Positions 55,500 through 63,337 of a stretch of 64,000 nucleotides of DNA are shown piece after piece. The position numbers were made by a program, and so were the translations under genes. The DNA is taken from assembly GCA_946479285.1 (NCBI GenBank), contig CAMLFH010000021.1:1-64000 (forward strand), given 5' to 3'. Below the pieces are notes generated by a model that did not search any database, had not been told where the DNA came from, and saw nothing but the letters and a program-made list of their open reading frames with translations. Source of the stretch: an uncultured Flavobacteriales bacterium. Its GTDB lineage: Bacteria > Bacteroidota > Bacteroidia > Flavobacteriales > Crocinitomicaceae. Position 1 is the stretch's first letter. Each line of letters opens with the position of its first letter.

Positions 55500-55853
55500 T
55501 TAATTTGGTTTTGAATTTTTGTAGATATAAAGCATTTCCATCCGTTCAATAAAAAGACGAATTGATTGATGCGTGGTAATGTGTTTGAATTGGATAGAAA
55601 TATCCTGCCCGTTAATATCAACCTGTGAAATAGCATTCATGGATTCCATGTAGCTCTCCAATTCAGCTAAAACAGTAGTTTCAATGGGTGAATTTAAGTG
55701 ATAAACGACCGTTTGAGTTCCTACTCCCGACACATTGGGATTAGCATAGACATGGTCCTCGTGTGTTTCAATCTGTTGACTATAGGCTGAAAATCCGGAA
55801 AAAAGGAATAAGGCAGCAGTAAAGTACAAACAGTTAATGAAATTTTTGTTCAT
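55500..55853 (-). CDS. Small secreted protein, operon partner of a gliding-type T9SS cargo
   Basis: A 117-residue protein with an N-terminal signal (NCLYFTAALFLFSGFSAYSQ). The mature part of about 90 residues has a His-rich start (QIETHEDHVYANPN) and then a beta-alpha pattern (TQTVVYHLNSPIETTVLAELESYMESMNAISQVDINGQDISIQFK, in parts), ending in an amphipathic helix. Family unknown; the pattern suggests a small ferredoxin-like fold. It is followed after 24 bp by the type B cargo gene, so it is in one operon and may help the cargo. CAACTTTG on the minus strand (55887-55880) is a near-consensus -7 box. Confidence 0.7.
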   Translation of the reverse strand: MNKNFINCLYFTAALFLFSGFSAYSQQIETHEDHVYANPNVSGVGTQTVVYHLNSPIETTVLAELESYMESMNAISQVDINGQDISIQFKHITTHQSIRLFIERMEMLYIYKNSKPN

Positions 55854-56040
55854 TAAATGATTAATTTAGTTCAGTTTTGCAAAGTTGACGAAAAAAAAAC
55901 TCTTGGGTTGTCTCTTTTTTTAAATTAATCCTTTTTTAACATTCATATTTTAACACAAGTATTGCATCCATTTACCGAGATAAATGCTACTAAATCGATT
56001 TAAATGGCATGAAGCACTACATGGATCGCGTGCCAATTGT

Positions 56041-56075
56041 TTTGGAATTCGGTACATAGAAAAATTGTAATTTTG
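56041..56075 (+). promoter_or_regulatory. lnt promoter in leaderless position
   Basis: TTTG (56041-56044) and TAATTTTG (56068-56075) fit the Bacteroidota -33 and -7 elements with a 23-nt spacer. The -7 box ends 4 nt before the lnt ATG at 56080, so transcription probably starts at the start codon. Confidence 0.5.
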
Positions 56076-56079
56076 GATC

Positions 56080-57681
56080 ATGATAGAAAAAATCATTCAA
56101 AAAAGACTAAATCGCTGGTTATTAAGTATTTTATCCGGAATCTTATTAACTGTTTCATTTCCTGAAACCGGAGGTTTAACTCCCTTAACCTTTATCGCGT
56201 GGATTCCATTGCTGATGGTTGAATCTTGGTTCCACACCAAACGCAAAGCATTCAGCCTCTTTTGGCACGCATATTTAACCTTTTTCGTTTACAATGTTGG
56301 TACAACCTGGTGGGTCTATTATGCAGATGAGGCGGGCGCATACATGGCCTTCTTTGCCAACAGTTTGTTAATGGCCATTGCCTTCCTGATCTATCATTTA
56401 CTCAAAAGAAAACTAGGTGCAAAATGGAACGGACCGATCCTGATTTGTGTTTGGCTGAGCTTTGAATTCCTTCATTTTCATTGGGAATTATCCTGGCCCT
56501 GGCTGACTTTAGGAAATGTTTTTGCACCAATGGCTTCCTGGGTCCAATGGTATTCTATTACCGGAGTTTTGGGCGGATCACTTTGGATTCTTGTCATGAA
56601 CCTGCTTTGCTATAAGCTGTTTACACAACCCGGAAACCTCCTGAAAAATACTTATTTCATTCTTTCTCTAATAATCCTGCTGTTGCCTTTAAGTTTGTCC
56701 TGGATCCTATACTTTTCGAAAAGTACAGAAGGGACACCATACAATGTGGCTGTCATCCAGCCAAACCTCGATCCATATGGAGAAAAGTTTGTCCTTGAAA
56801 ATGATGCGCAGCTAAAAGCATTATTGGAACAGGCAGATAAAGCGGTGACAAAAGAAACACAATTGGTAATCGCGCCGGAAACGTCTCTTTACCCTACCGC
56901 AAAAATTTACGAACGAGGATTGCGCAAAGAGGTTTTCTTTCACATGATCAATGAACACCGGGCGAAATGGGCAAATGCCGGCTTGCTGATCGGAGCTTCT
57001 ACATTCCAGGTGTTTGAACACAAAAACTCTTCTGCAAGCAAATTCATTGCTCCCATGAACGCATATGTGGAAGACTACAATTCGTCCGTGCTTTTCGACA
57101 ATACGCCCAATCCCAAAATAATCCACAAATCAAAGCTGGTGCTGGGAGTTGAGAAAATCCCCTTTGTAGGCATGTTTCCTTTCCTTGAAGATCTTGCACT
57201 TGACCTCGGTGGAGGTTCCGGAAGTCTTGGAACAGAAGCCGAACCGAAAATATTTGAGAAAAACCGGGTAAAATTCTCCCCGGTGGTTTGTTACGAATCT
57301 GTTTACGGTGGTTTTATGGCAAAACAAGCAAAAAATGGTTCCCAATTTCTTGCAATTATCACCAATGACGGCTGGTGGAAAGACACTCCCGGCTATAAAC
57401 AGCATTTCCAGTTCGCGCGTTTGCGGGCTATTGAAAACAACAAATACGTCGTTCGATCTGCAAATACCGGTACTTCAGGAATTATTTCCAACCGTGGAGA
57501 TGTGCTGAAAACCACGAAATGGTGGGTGAAAGATCAGTTCAATTACACCATCCAATTGAACTCCAAACAAACGCTTTACCAGGTCCTTGGCGATTTTATC
57601 GGCTATTTTGCATTGGTTGGTCTTGGAATGTTCTGCTTGCTTCGCATTATCCGCATTTTCCAGCGAGGTTCTCGTACATAA
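56080..57681 (+). CDS. lnt: Apolipoprotein N-acyltransferase
   Basis: A 533-residue inner-membrane enzyme that adds the third acyl chain to the N-terminal cysteine of lipoproteins. Six or more helices fill residues 13-210, and a nitrilase-fold domain (about 220-500) follows. The catalytic triad is visible as E267 in IAPETSLYP, K352 in KSKLVLGVEKIPF and C404 in PVVCYESVYG. A last helix (about 505-525) anchors the C-terminus. The window has at least two predicted lipoproteins (M1 peptidase, macroglobulin) that would be substrates. A promoter in leaderless position precedes it. Convergent with the minus-strand gene ending at 57694. Confidence 0.95.
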   Translation: MIEKIIQKRLNRWLLSILSGILLTVSFPETGGLTPLTFIAWIPLLMVESWFHTKRKAFSLFWHAYLTFFVYNVGTTWWVYYADEAGAYMAFFANSLLMAIAFLIYHLLKRKLGAKWNGPILICVWLSFEFLHFHWELSWPWLTLGNVFAPMASWVQWYSITGVLGGSLWILVMNLLCYKLFTQPGNLLKNTYFILSLIILLLPLSLSWILYFSKSTEGTPYNVAVIQPNLDPYGEKFVLENDAQLKALLEQADKAVTKETQLVIAPETSLYPTAKIYERGLRKEVFFHMINEHRAKWANAGLLIGASTFQVFEHKNSSASKFIAPMNAYVEDYNSSVLFDNTPNPKIIHKSKLVLGVEKIPFVGMFPFLEDLALDLGGGSGSLGTEAEPKIFEKNRVKFSPVVCYESVYGGFMAKQAKNGSQFLAIITNDGWWKDTPGYKQHFQFARLRAIENNKYVVRSANTGTSGIISNRGDVLKTTKWWVKDQFNYTIQLNSKQTLYQVLGDFIGYFALVGLGMFCLLRIIRIFQRGSRT

Positions 57682-57693
57682 AATAGGTGAGAA

Positions 57694-59241
57694 TCATTCG
57701 AAAGTCAGGAAACCGTATTTATCTTTCTTGTTCGAAGCGGCAAAAACAACTTGTTTTGTCTTGTAATTTACACATGAAAGCTTCAGGCAGACAAATGCTT
57801 CAACGGCATCAAAAGAAGAGAATAAATGGCGTTGTGTCTCCCCGGTCTCCAGATTAACAGTGGTTTTTGCCAAACAATATTCCTTATACCTGATTGAATT
57901 TGAAAAAGGTATGCGGGTTCCCAAATACGTTCCAATCTGATCGTAATTTTGAGTATTGTCGTTAAAGAACATGACCAGGTTTCCCTTACTGATATAACTG
58001 ACCAACGAAGAAAACTGACCGAAATCATTCACCGATTCCTGCTTTTTAGGGATTTTCCGGAACCAGTTCAGTTCTCCCGTCCGTGAAAGCGAATAAACAA
58101 TACAATCATTGTAATTGTAGTAATTCGTAACCTGGCTCATTCCCCTGGAATCAGTAGTATTCACTTCATAGATATAATACTGCTCGGCCAGTACATTGAT
58201 CGATCCGTCGGGAAGTAAAATCACATTTCGGAAAGCATAGTTCAGCAATTCATTGTTGATGTTCTGATACCTGTAAATATCATCAGCCTGCGGATTTTCC
58301 TGCTCCAGGATTTCAGGCGGGAATTCAATGAATTTTGGCGCTTCAATAGTACTGGACAGAAACGAAAAAGAGGAATAAAACACTCCTTTTGCACCTTTCG
58401 AATCCGAATCTCCCCAGGTTCCCGATACAATTGCAGCCGAATCGTTTGAATTAATTACAAAATTATAGACTTTTCGCTGCTCCAGGTCCAGTTCATACAT
58501 TCTGAGTGAATCACCCGGACTCATGCGGATTAAAACCGATTTATCGACTTCTCCAAAATCCTTCCAAATACTGTAATAAGCTTTCGAAAAAACGGAAATT
58601 CCCAGGAAATAGTCTCCTTTATCCGTCAAATGTCGCGCTTCCACCGAAGAAACTTTGGAATCATATGGAATTTCATATTCGCCTTCCCGCACAGAAATCA
58701 GTTGATCATTCAAAATATTGTACCCAAAGCGATCATACGTTTCTTTCTTTGCCGGAATCAGGTAATCCACGACCAGGAAATTACTTTCGGGTGAAACTTT
58801 AGTGGTTACCAGTACATTTCTGCTCCAGCCTTTCGGAACCACATAAGAAGCTACAACCAGCGGCGGACCAAAAGGATCCACATCATCATCGTATTCCTGC
58901 ATGTATAAAGTAACGGATGCACCAAGCTTATCTGAAAAAAGGGCAAACAGACGATCTGAAAACATGAACATGTCTTCCAGTGTTACCATTTTCTGCTCAA
59001 TCCTTGGTTCGATTCGCTTGGCAAAGATCTCCTTTCCATTTTCAAAGCGCGAAACTTTAGCAGCCGGCATCAGGGAAGCATTGCCATAATGAAAAGTGAA
59101 AAAATCTCCATTGTCCTTTGGCAGAATAGCAAGCGTATTTGTACGTCCAAGATTATCAGGACCCCAATCAATTTGCGGAGGAGCCTGTGCAAGCGAGAGA
59201 ACACTCAGCGACAGAAAAAAAATGAGCAGATTAAATCGCAA
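57694..59241 (-). CDS. Secreted protein of unknown function (downstream of purB)
   Basis: A 515-residue protein. The codon giving the first residue (complement of 59239-59241) is TTG; no in-frame ATG lies between it and purB, and the signal peptide (RFNLLIFFLSLSVLSLAQ) begins here. The mature protein is beta-rich with repeated strand/turn units (DNGDFFTFHYGNASLMPAAKVSRFENG, GAKGVFYSSFSFLSS, NLVMFFNDNTQNYDQIG) suggestive of a propeller. I do not recognise a family and see no sorting domain or catalytic motif. It starts 32 bp after the purB stop and is probably read from the purB promoter. Confidence 0.7.
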   Translation of the reverse strand: MRFNLLIFFLSLSVLSLAQAPPQIDWGPDNLGRTNTLAILPKDNGDFFTFHYGNASLMPAAKVSRFENGKEIFAKRIEPRIEQKMVTLEDMFMFSDRLFALFSDKLGASVTLYMQEYDDDVDPFGPPLVVASYVVPKGWSRNVLVTTKVSPESNFLVVDYLIPAKKETYDRFGYNILNDQLISVREGEYEIPYDSKVSSVEARHLTDKGDYFLGISVFSKAYYSIWKDFGEVDKSVLIRMSPGDSLRMYELDLEQRKVYNFVINSNDSAAIVSGTWGDSDSKGAKGVFYSSFSFLSSTIEAPKFIEFPPEILEQENPQADDIYRYQNINNELLNYAFRNVILLPDGSINVLAEQYYIYEVNTTDSRGMSQVTNYYNYNDCIVYSLSRTGELNWFRKIPKKQESVNDFGQFSSLVSYISKGNLVMFFNDNTQNYDQIGTYLGTRIPFSNSIRYKEYCLAKTTVNLETGETQRHLFSSFDAVEAFVCLKLSCVNYKTKQVVFAASNKKDKYGFLTFE

Positions 59242-59273
59242 GGCTTTTTTTCTGTAATATACTAAAAGATTCC

Positions 59274-60638
59274 TTACACGAGTTTAACTCCGGTATAATT
59301 TGAAGGAGTGATTTTCTTCAGGCGTTCTTTCATTGCGGCATCAACATCCAATGTATCAATAAAGTCATGAACTGTTTGCTGAGTAACCTTTTCGTTCTTA
59401 CGGGTCAATCCTTTCAACGCTTCATAAGGTTTAGGGAAACCAATACTTCTCAAAATAGTTTGAATGGCCTCAGCCACAACCGCCCAGTTATTTTCCAAAT
59501 CCTGCTGAATAGCGGCTTCGTTCAGAAGTAATTTGTTCAATCCTGCAATCGTTGCCTTAAAGGAAATCAATGAATGGGCCAACGGCATTCCAATTGCTCT
59601 CAGAACTGTTGAATCCGTTAAATCCCGCTGCAGCCTGGAAACCGGTAATTTAGCAGCAAGGTGCTCGTACAAAGCATTCGCAATCCCGATATTACCTTCT
59701 GAATTTTCAAAATCAATCGGGTTTACTTTATGCGGCATAGCCGAAGAACCTACTTCCCCATCTTTCAGTTTTTGCTTGAAGTATTCCATGGAAATGTAAG
59801 TCCACATATCGCGGTCCAAATCCAAAATGATCGTATTGATACGTTTCAGGCAGTCAAACAAATTAGCCAATTGGTCGTAATTCTCAATTTGAGTAGTCAA
59901 CTGACTTCTTGTCAAGCCTAATTGCCCGTTCACAAATTTATTGGAAAATGCCACCCAATCCGTCTCTGGGAAAGCAACTTGGTGTGCATTAAAATTTCCT
60001 GTTGCACCACCAAATTTAGCAGCATATGGAATGGTTTTCAAAATATCCAATTGCGTTTCCAAACGGTAAACGAAAACACCGATTTCTTTTCCAAGTACGG
60101 TTGGAGAAGCCGGCTGACCATGAGTTCTGGCCAATAAAGCAATCCCTGACCAGTCGTTTGTATATCCTTTTAATACGTTGATCAAATCGTTCAAAGAAGG
60201 AATGTAAACCTCGTTCACTGCTTCCTTCAAACTCAAAGGAATGGAAGTATTATTGATATCCTGGGAAGTCAAACCAAAGTGGATAAATTCCAAATAGTTC
60301 TCCAACCCCAAATGCTGCATTTTGTCTTTCAGGAAATACTCAACCGCTTTTACATCGTGGTTCGTCGTTTTCTCAATATCCTTGATCGCTAAAGCATCCG
60401 CCTCTGAAAAAGAAGTAACAATTTCTCTCAGCTTTGGAAAAATAGACGTTGAAACATCCTTCAAAGGACCAATTCCCGCTTCCACCAAAGCAATGAAATA
60501 TTCAACCTCTACATGAACCCTGTATTTGATCAATCCGAACTCGGAAAAATAAGGGGCCAATTCGTTAACTTTTGAACGGTAACGTCCATCTACCGGACTA
60601 ATTGCAGTTAACGACGTGAGAGACATTGAATTACTCAT
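59274..60638 (-). CDS. purB: Adenylosuccinate lyase
   Basis: A 454-residue enzyme that splits SAICAR and adenylosuccinate to fumarate and AICAR or AMP, in purine synthesis. The aspartase/fumarase superfamily elements are present: H173 in RTHGQPASPT, the LTSQDINN segment near 123-130 and the flexible signature loop GSSAMPHKVNP at 297-307 with the catalytic Ser at 298/299. Length and order are normal for PurB of the larger (E. coli-like) type. A -7 box TATCTTTG precedes the ATG by 19 nt. The next gene is an unrelated secreted protein, so the operon is not purine-specific. Confidence 0.97.
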   Translation of the reverse strand: MSNSMSLTSLTAISPVDGRYRSKVNELAPYFSEFGLIKYRVHVEVEYFIALVEAGIGPLKDVSTSIFPKLREIVTSFSEADALAIKDIEKTTNHDVKAVEYFLKDKMQHLGLENYLEFIHFGLTSQDINNTSIPLSLKEAVNEVYIPSLNDLINVLKGYTNDWSGIALLARTHGQPASPTVLGKEIGVFVYRLETQLDILKTIPYAAKFGGATGNFNAHQVAFPETDWVAFSNKFVNGQLGLTRSQLTTQIENYDQLANLFDCLKRINTIILDLDRDMWTYISMEYFKQKLKDGEVGSSAMPHKVNPIDFENSEGNIGIANALYEHLAAKLPVSRLQRDLTDSTVLRAIGMPLAHSLISFKATIAGLNKLLLNEAAIQQDLENNWAVVAEAIQTILRSIGFPKPYEALKGLTRKNEKVTQQTVHDFIDTLDVDAAMKERLKKITPSNYTGVKLV

Positions 60639-60657
60639 AAGATCATTTTGAAAGGTG

Positions 60658-60665
60658 CAAAGATA
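60658..60665 (-). promoter_or_regulatory. purB -7 box
   Basis: TATCTTTG on the minus strand matches TAnnTTTG exactly and ends 19 nt before the ATG at 60638. The region where -33 should be falls in the ATTACGAA-type repeat and has no clear TTTG. Confidence 0.45.
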
Positions 60666-60671
60666 TGCGTT

Positions 60672-60859
60672 AATTACGAATTACGAATGACGAATGACGA
60701 ATTCATCACCACTCTGTAAAATGACAGGCGCAGTTATTTCATTTTAATGATTGAAGTATTACACACATTCGGGAAAGGAATTTGTTTTGGATTGAAATCA
60801 GCAATTGCTGATTCACTCAAATCCAATAATTCGGCATTCGTAATTAGGAATTCGTAATT
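60672..60859. repeat. Paired ATTACGAA-type repeats in the purB-EI24 intergenic region
   Basis: A tandem-like run of ATTACGA/GACGAAT units (60672-60702) and a reversed copy (CATTCGTAATT, GGAATTCGTAATT; 60835-60859) lie about 130 bp apart as an imperfect inverted repeat. Between them is an 18-bp perfect palindrome (AATCAGCAA and complement, 60796-60813). Short ATTACGAAT-type repeats recur between genes in many Bacteroidota. Confidence 0.55.
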
Positions 60860-60862
60860 TTG
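60855..60862 (+). promoter_or_regulatory. -7 box of the EI24-like gene, in leaderless position
   Basis: TAATTTTG matches TAnnTTTG and ends 4 nt before the ATG at 60867. It lies on the edge of the ATTACGAA-type repeat, so the repeat may carry the promoter. Confidence 0.45.
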
Positions 60863-60866
60863 AAAC

Positions 60867-61718
60867 ATGCGATTCATCAAGAACCTCTTTATCGGTTACA
60901 GAGCTTATGTCAAAGCATTTCGCTTAATCATTGATTACAAGTTTTATTTCTACATTATTTTCCCGGCCATACTCATGTTGGGAATCTACCAGTTGGGTTT
61001 TATGATCCAGCTGCATGAACCGAAAGCGACTGCAGCCAATATGAACGGCATTATCTGGTATTTGATCAAATTGATGTTTGAGATCCTCATTGCCACTGCT
61101 CTTATGCGCTTTGCGAAATACCTGGTAGTGATTCTTTTGGCACCTTTATTCTCAAAGATTTCACAGAAAGTAGAATTTGTACTAACTGGAAACCGCTACC
61201 GGTTCAACTTTGCTCAATTGGTCAATGATATCAAGCGCGGGTTAAAGATCGGGGTTCGAAATATCATGTGGGAAGTGTTCTTTTTCACCGTAATTTTCCT
61301 GGTCGGGGTTATCGGCTGGGGAGATTTCAGAATCAGTCCAATACGGCATATCTTATTCTTCATCAGTTTCTATTACTACGGCTTTTCCTTCATGGACTAT
61401 ATCCACGAACGCCTTCAGATGAACGTACAGGAAAGTACACAGCTCGCTCGTGAAAATCGTGGAATTGCACTTTCAATCGGATCTGTTTATTCGGTCCTGA
61501 TTTGGAATTTCATTGATCTGAATACCCTTTTCGACTGGTCCGGATTTAGTGCAGATCCCACACAATTCATGCTTACTTTCTTCACCAACCTCGGACTCTG
61601 GTTCTGTGCATCCTTTGCCCCGATATGGGCTATTGTGGCAGCAACTATTGCCATGCATGATCTCCTCGATCTGAAAACACACTCAAAAAACGAGTTTGCG
61701 GAAAACACCATGAACTAA
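60867..61718 (+). CDS. EI24/CysZ-like inner-membrane protein
   Basis: A 283-residue membrane protein with about five to six helices. The start MRFIKNLFIGYRAYVKAFRLIID, the LMRFAKYLVVILLAPLFSKISQKVEFVLTG segment and a long re-entrant-like hydrophobic region (about 130-190) match the EI24 domain family, whose bacterial member CysZ is a sulfate permease. Helices are at about 25-50, 60-95, 140-165, 165-190 and 215-270. No cysteine-synthesis genes are near, so a sulfate role is not implied. It is divergent from purB across 228 bp and appears to be transcribed alone. Confidence 0.82.
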   Translation: MRFIKNLFIGYRAYVKAFRLIIDYKFYFYIIFPAILMLGIYQLGFMIQLHEPKATAANMNGIIWYLIKLMFEILIATALMRFAKYLVVILLAPLFSKISQKVEFVLTGNRYRFNFAQLVNDIKRGLKIGVRNIMWEVFFFTVIFLVGVIGWGDFRISPIRHILFFISFYYYGFSFMDYIHERLQMNVQESTQLARENRGIALSIGSVYSVLIWNFIDLNTLFDWSGFSADPTQFMLTFFTNLGLWFCASFAPIWAIVAATIAMHDLLDLKTHSKNEFAENTMN

Positions 61719-61740
61719 TTCAAAATGTTGAAACGCTTGC

Positions 61741-61797
61741 GCTAAAGCTTATACTTACGCCGTAGCTTCAGCATAGGTGCACAGCGTAGGCGCATGC
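61741..61797. repeat. Structured intergenic sequence downstream of the EI24-like gene
   Basis: GCTAAAGCT (61741-61749) can pair with AGCTTCAGC (61764-61772) at 8 of 9 positions, and an imperfect 10-bp direct repeat (GCATAGGTGC, GCGTAGGCGC) follows. There is no T-run, so it is not a standard terminator. Probably a small non-coding repeat. Confidence 0.35.
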
Positions 61798-61911
61798 AAA
61801 ATGCAAAAGCACCTGATTTCATCAAACAATCATTAACACCTTTTTGAATTTTTGAATTCATCCTTTTGATTTTTTTAATTACTTTGTCTTCAAATTATAC
61901 AACATCAACAT

Positions 61912-63273
61912 ATGAAAATCCTATTTGGAACTTTGTTAATCCTACTATGTGCAACTAAATCGTTTGCTTTCACTTCCATTTCGAAGGATAGTGTAACGGG
62001 AATTATTGATAAATCGGCTGCTTTGATCAAGATCGATCAGGGAAAACAATTAGTCGCAGAAAATAAGATTCGTGAAGCTTTATTGGTGTTTCGTGAAGCT
62101 GCGATCAAAGATCCAAATTCATGGAAAGCTTCTTACTGGATTTCATTTTGTCACTACCGACTTAAAAACTATGGATATGCAAAACAATATGGGTTGGAAG
62201 CAATTGCAAAAGGTCCGGATGATGTAGATGCAGAAGTTTATGATATTCTTGGAGTTGCTTGTCACAACATGAATGAATTGGATGAGGCAGAAAAGCATTT
62301 CGAGACAGCTTTAGCTCGTCTTTCCAAAGCAAGAGCAAAAGATCTCAATACAGAAAATAAACTAGCTTCTGTTCGCTATGCTAAGGAAAACAAAGGAACT
62401 GCAAATCTTAGAATGCCATTAATGGGCGATGTAAACTCCGGGTACAATGATTATTCTCCGATATTTACGGCTGATGGAAAACGCATTTATTTCACTTCCC
62501 GCAGAGCAAATACTACCGGAGGAATGATGAATCCGGATGACCAGGAATACTTCGAAGATGTTTACACAGGAATTTGGAATGAAAAAATGCTGAAGTACGA
62601 CAGTATTACGAATAATGTGGAACGCATCAACGGACCGGGCTTTGAATCCATGTCATGGCTTTCTAAAGATGGTCTGAAATCAATTATAACAATCAACAAT
62701 ACCGCAACAAAGGCTAAAAAAGTAACCGGTTCTTCCGATATCGCTGAAGTAGAATTCACGAAAAAAGCAAAATGGAACGTTCCGAAAGTGATCCCGAACA
62801 AATCTATCAACACCAGCTTTTTTGAAGGTTCTGCAACATTAACTGCAGATGGGAACACGATGTATTTTGTTTCAGACAGAAAAGGCGACAAACGTTCCAC
62901 AGATATTTACGTGGTTCAACGCAACGGAAAATCCTGGGGAGAAGCAAAAATTTTGAGTGACAGCGTCAATACAATTATGCGTGAAACAACTCCTTACATT
63001 TCACCTGACGGAAGATTCTTATTCTTCAGTTCTGAAGGTCATGTGGGAATGGGTGGATTGGACGTATTTGTTTCTGAAAATACCGGAACAGGATGGACAA
63101 AAGCAAAGAACTTAGGTCCGTTGGTGAATTCAGTAAACGACGATACGCATTTCGTGATTTACAAAGAATTGGGGAAAGCGTATTTAAGCGGTTTGACTTT
63201 AAACGATAAGAAAAGTAGTATCGATATCTATGAAATAGATTTACGCAAATTGATATTGCCGGTAAAACTTTAA
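61912..63273 (+). CDS. TPR and PD40 (WD40-like propeller) repeat protein
   Basis: A 453-residue secreted protein. After a signal peptide (MKILFGTLLILLCATKSFAF) come two to three TPR units (about 40-145: AENKIREALLVFREAAIKDPNSWKASYWISFCHYRL, in parts; ILGVACHNMNELDEAEKHFETAL), then a PD40 propeller (about 170-440: DYSPIFTADGKRIYFTSRR, SATLTADGNTMYFVSDRKG, TPYISPDGRFLFFSSEG). The order TPR then PD40 resembles the front of the T9SS component PorE, but the CRD and OmpA-like parts of PorE are missing. It could be a paralogue or a free periplasmic adaptor. A hairpin terminator follows. Confidence 0.88.
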   Translation: MKILFGTLLILLCATKSFAFTSISKDSVTGIIDKSAALIKIDQGKQLVAENKIREALLVFREAAIKDPNSWKASYWISFCHYRLKNYGYAKQYGLEAIAKGPDDVDAEVYDILGVACHNMNELDEAEKHFETALARLSKARAKDLNTENKLASVRYAKENKGTANLRMPLMGDVNSGYNDYSPIFTADGKRIYFTSRRANTTGGMMNPDDQEYFEDVYTGIWNEKMLKYDSITNNVERINGPGFESMSWLSKDGLKSIITINNTATKAKKVTGSSDIAEVEFTKKAKWNVPKVIPNKSINTSFFEGSATLTADGNTMYFVSDRKGDKRSTDIYVVQRNGKSWGEAKILSDSVNTIMRETTPYISPDGRFLFFSSEGHVGMGGLDVFVSENTGTGWTKAKNLGPLVNSVNDDTHFVIYKELGKAYLSGLTLNDKKSSIDIYEIDLRKLILPVKL

Positions 63274-63300
63274 TGGTTCATTGAACGAATTAAACACTTA

Positions 63301-63327
63301 AACGTACCTAGTTGGGTACGTTTTTTT
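63301..63327 (+). terminator. Terminator of the TPR-PD40 gene
   Basis: AACGTACC (63301-63308) pairs with GGTACGTT (63315-63322) around a 6-base loop; a run of T follows. It lies 27 bp after the stop and just before the next gene. Confidence 0.85.
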
Positions 63328-63337
63328 ATTGCTAATT

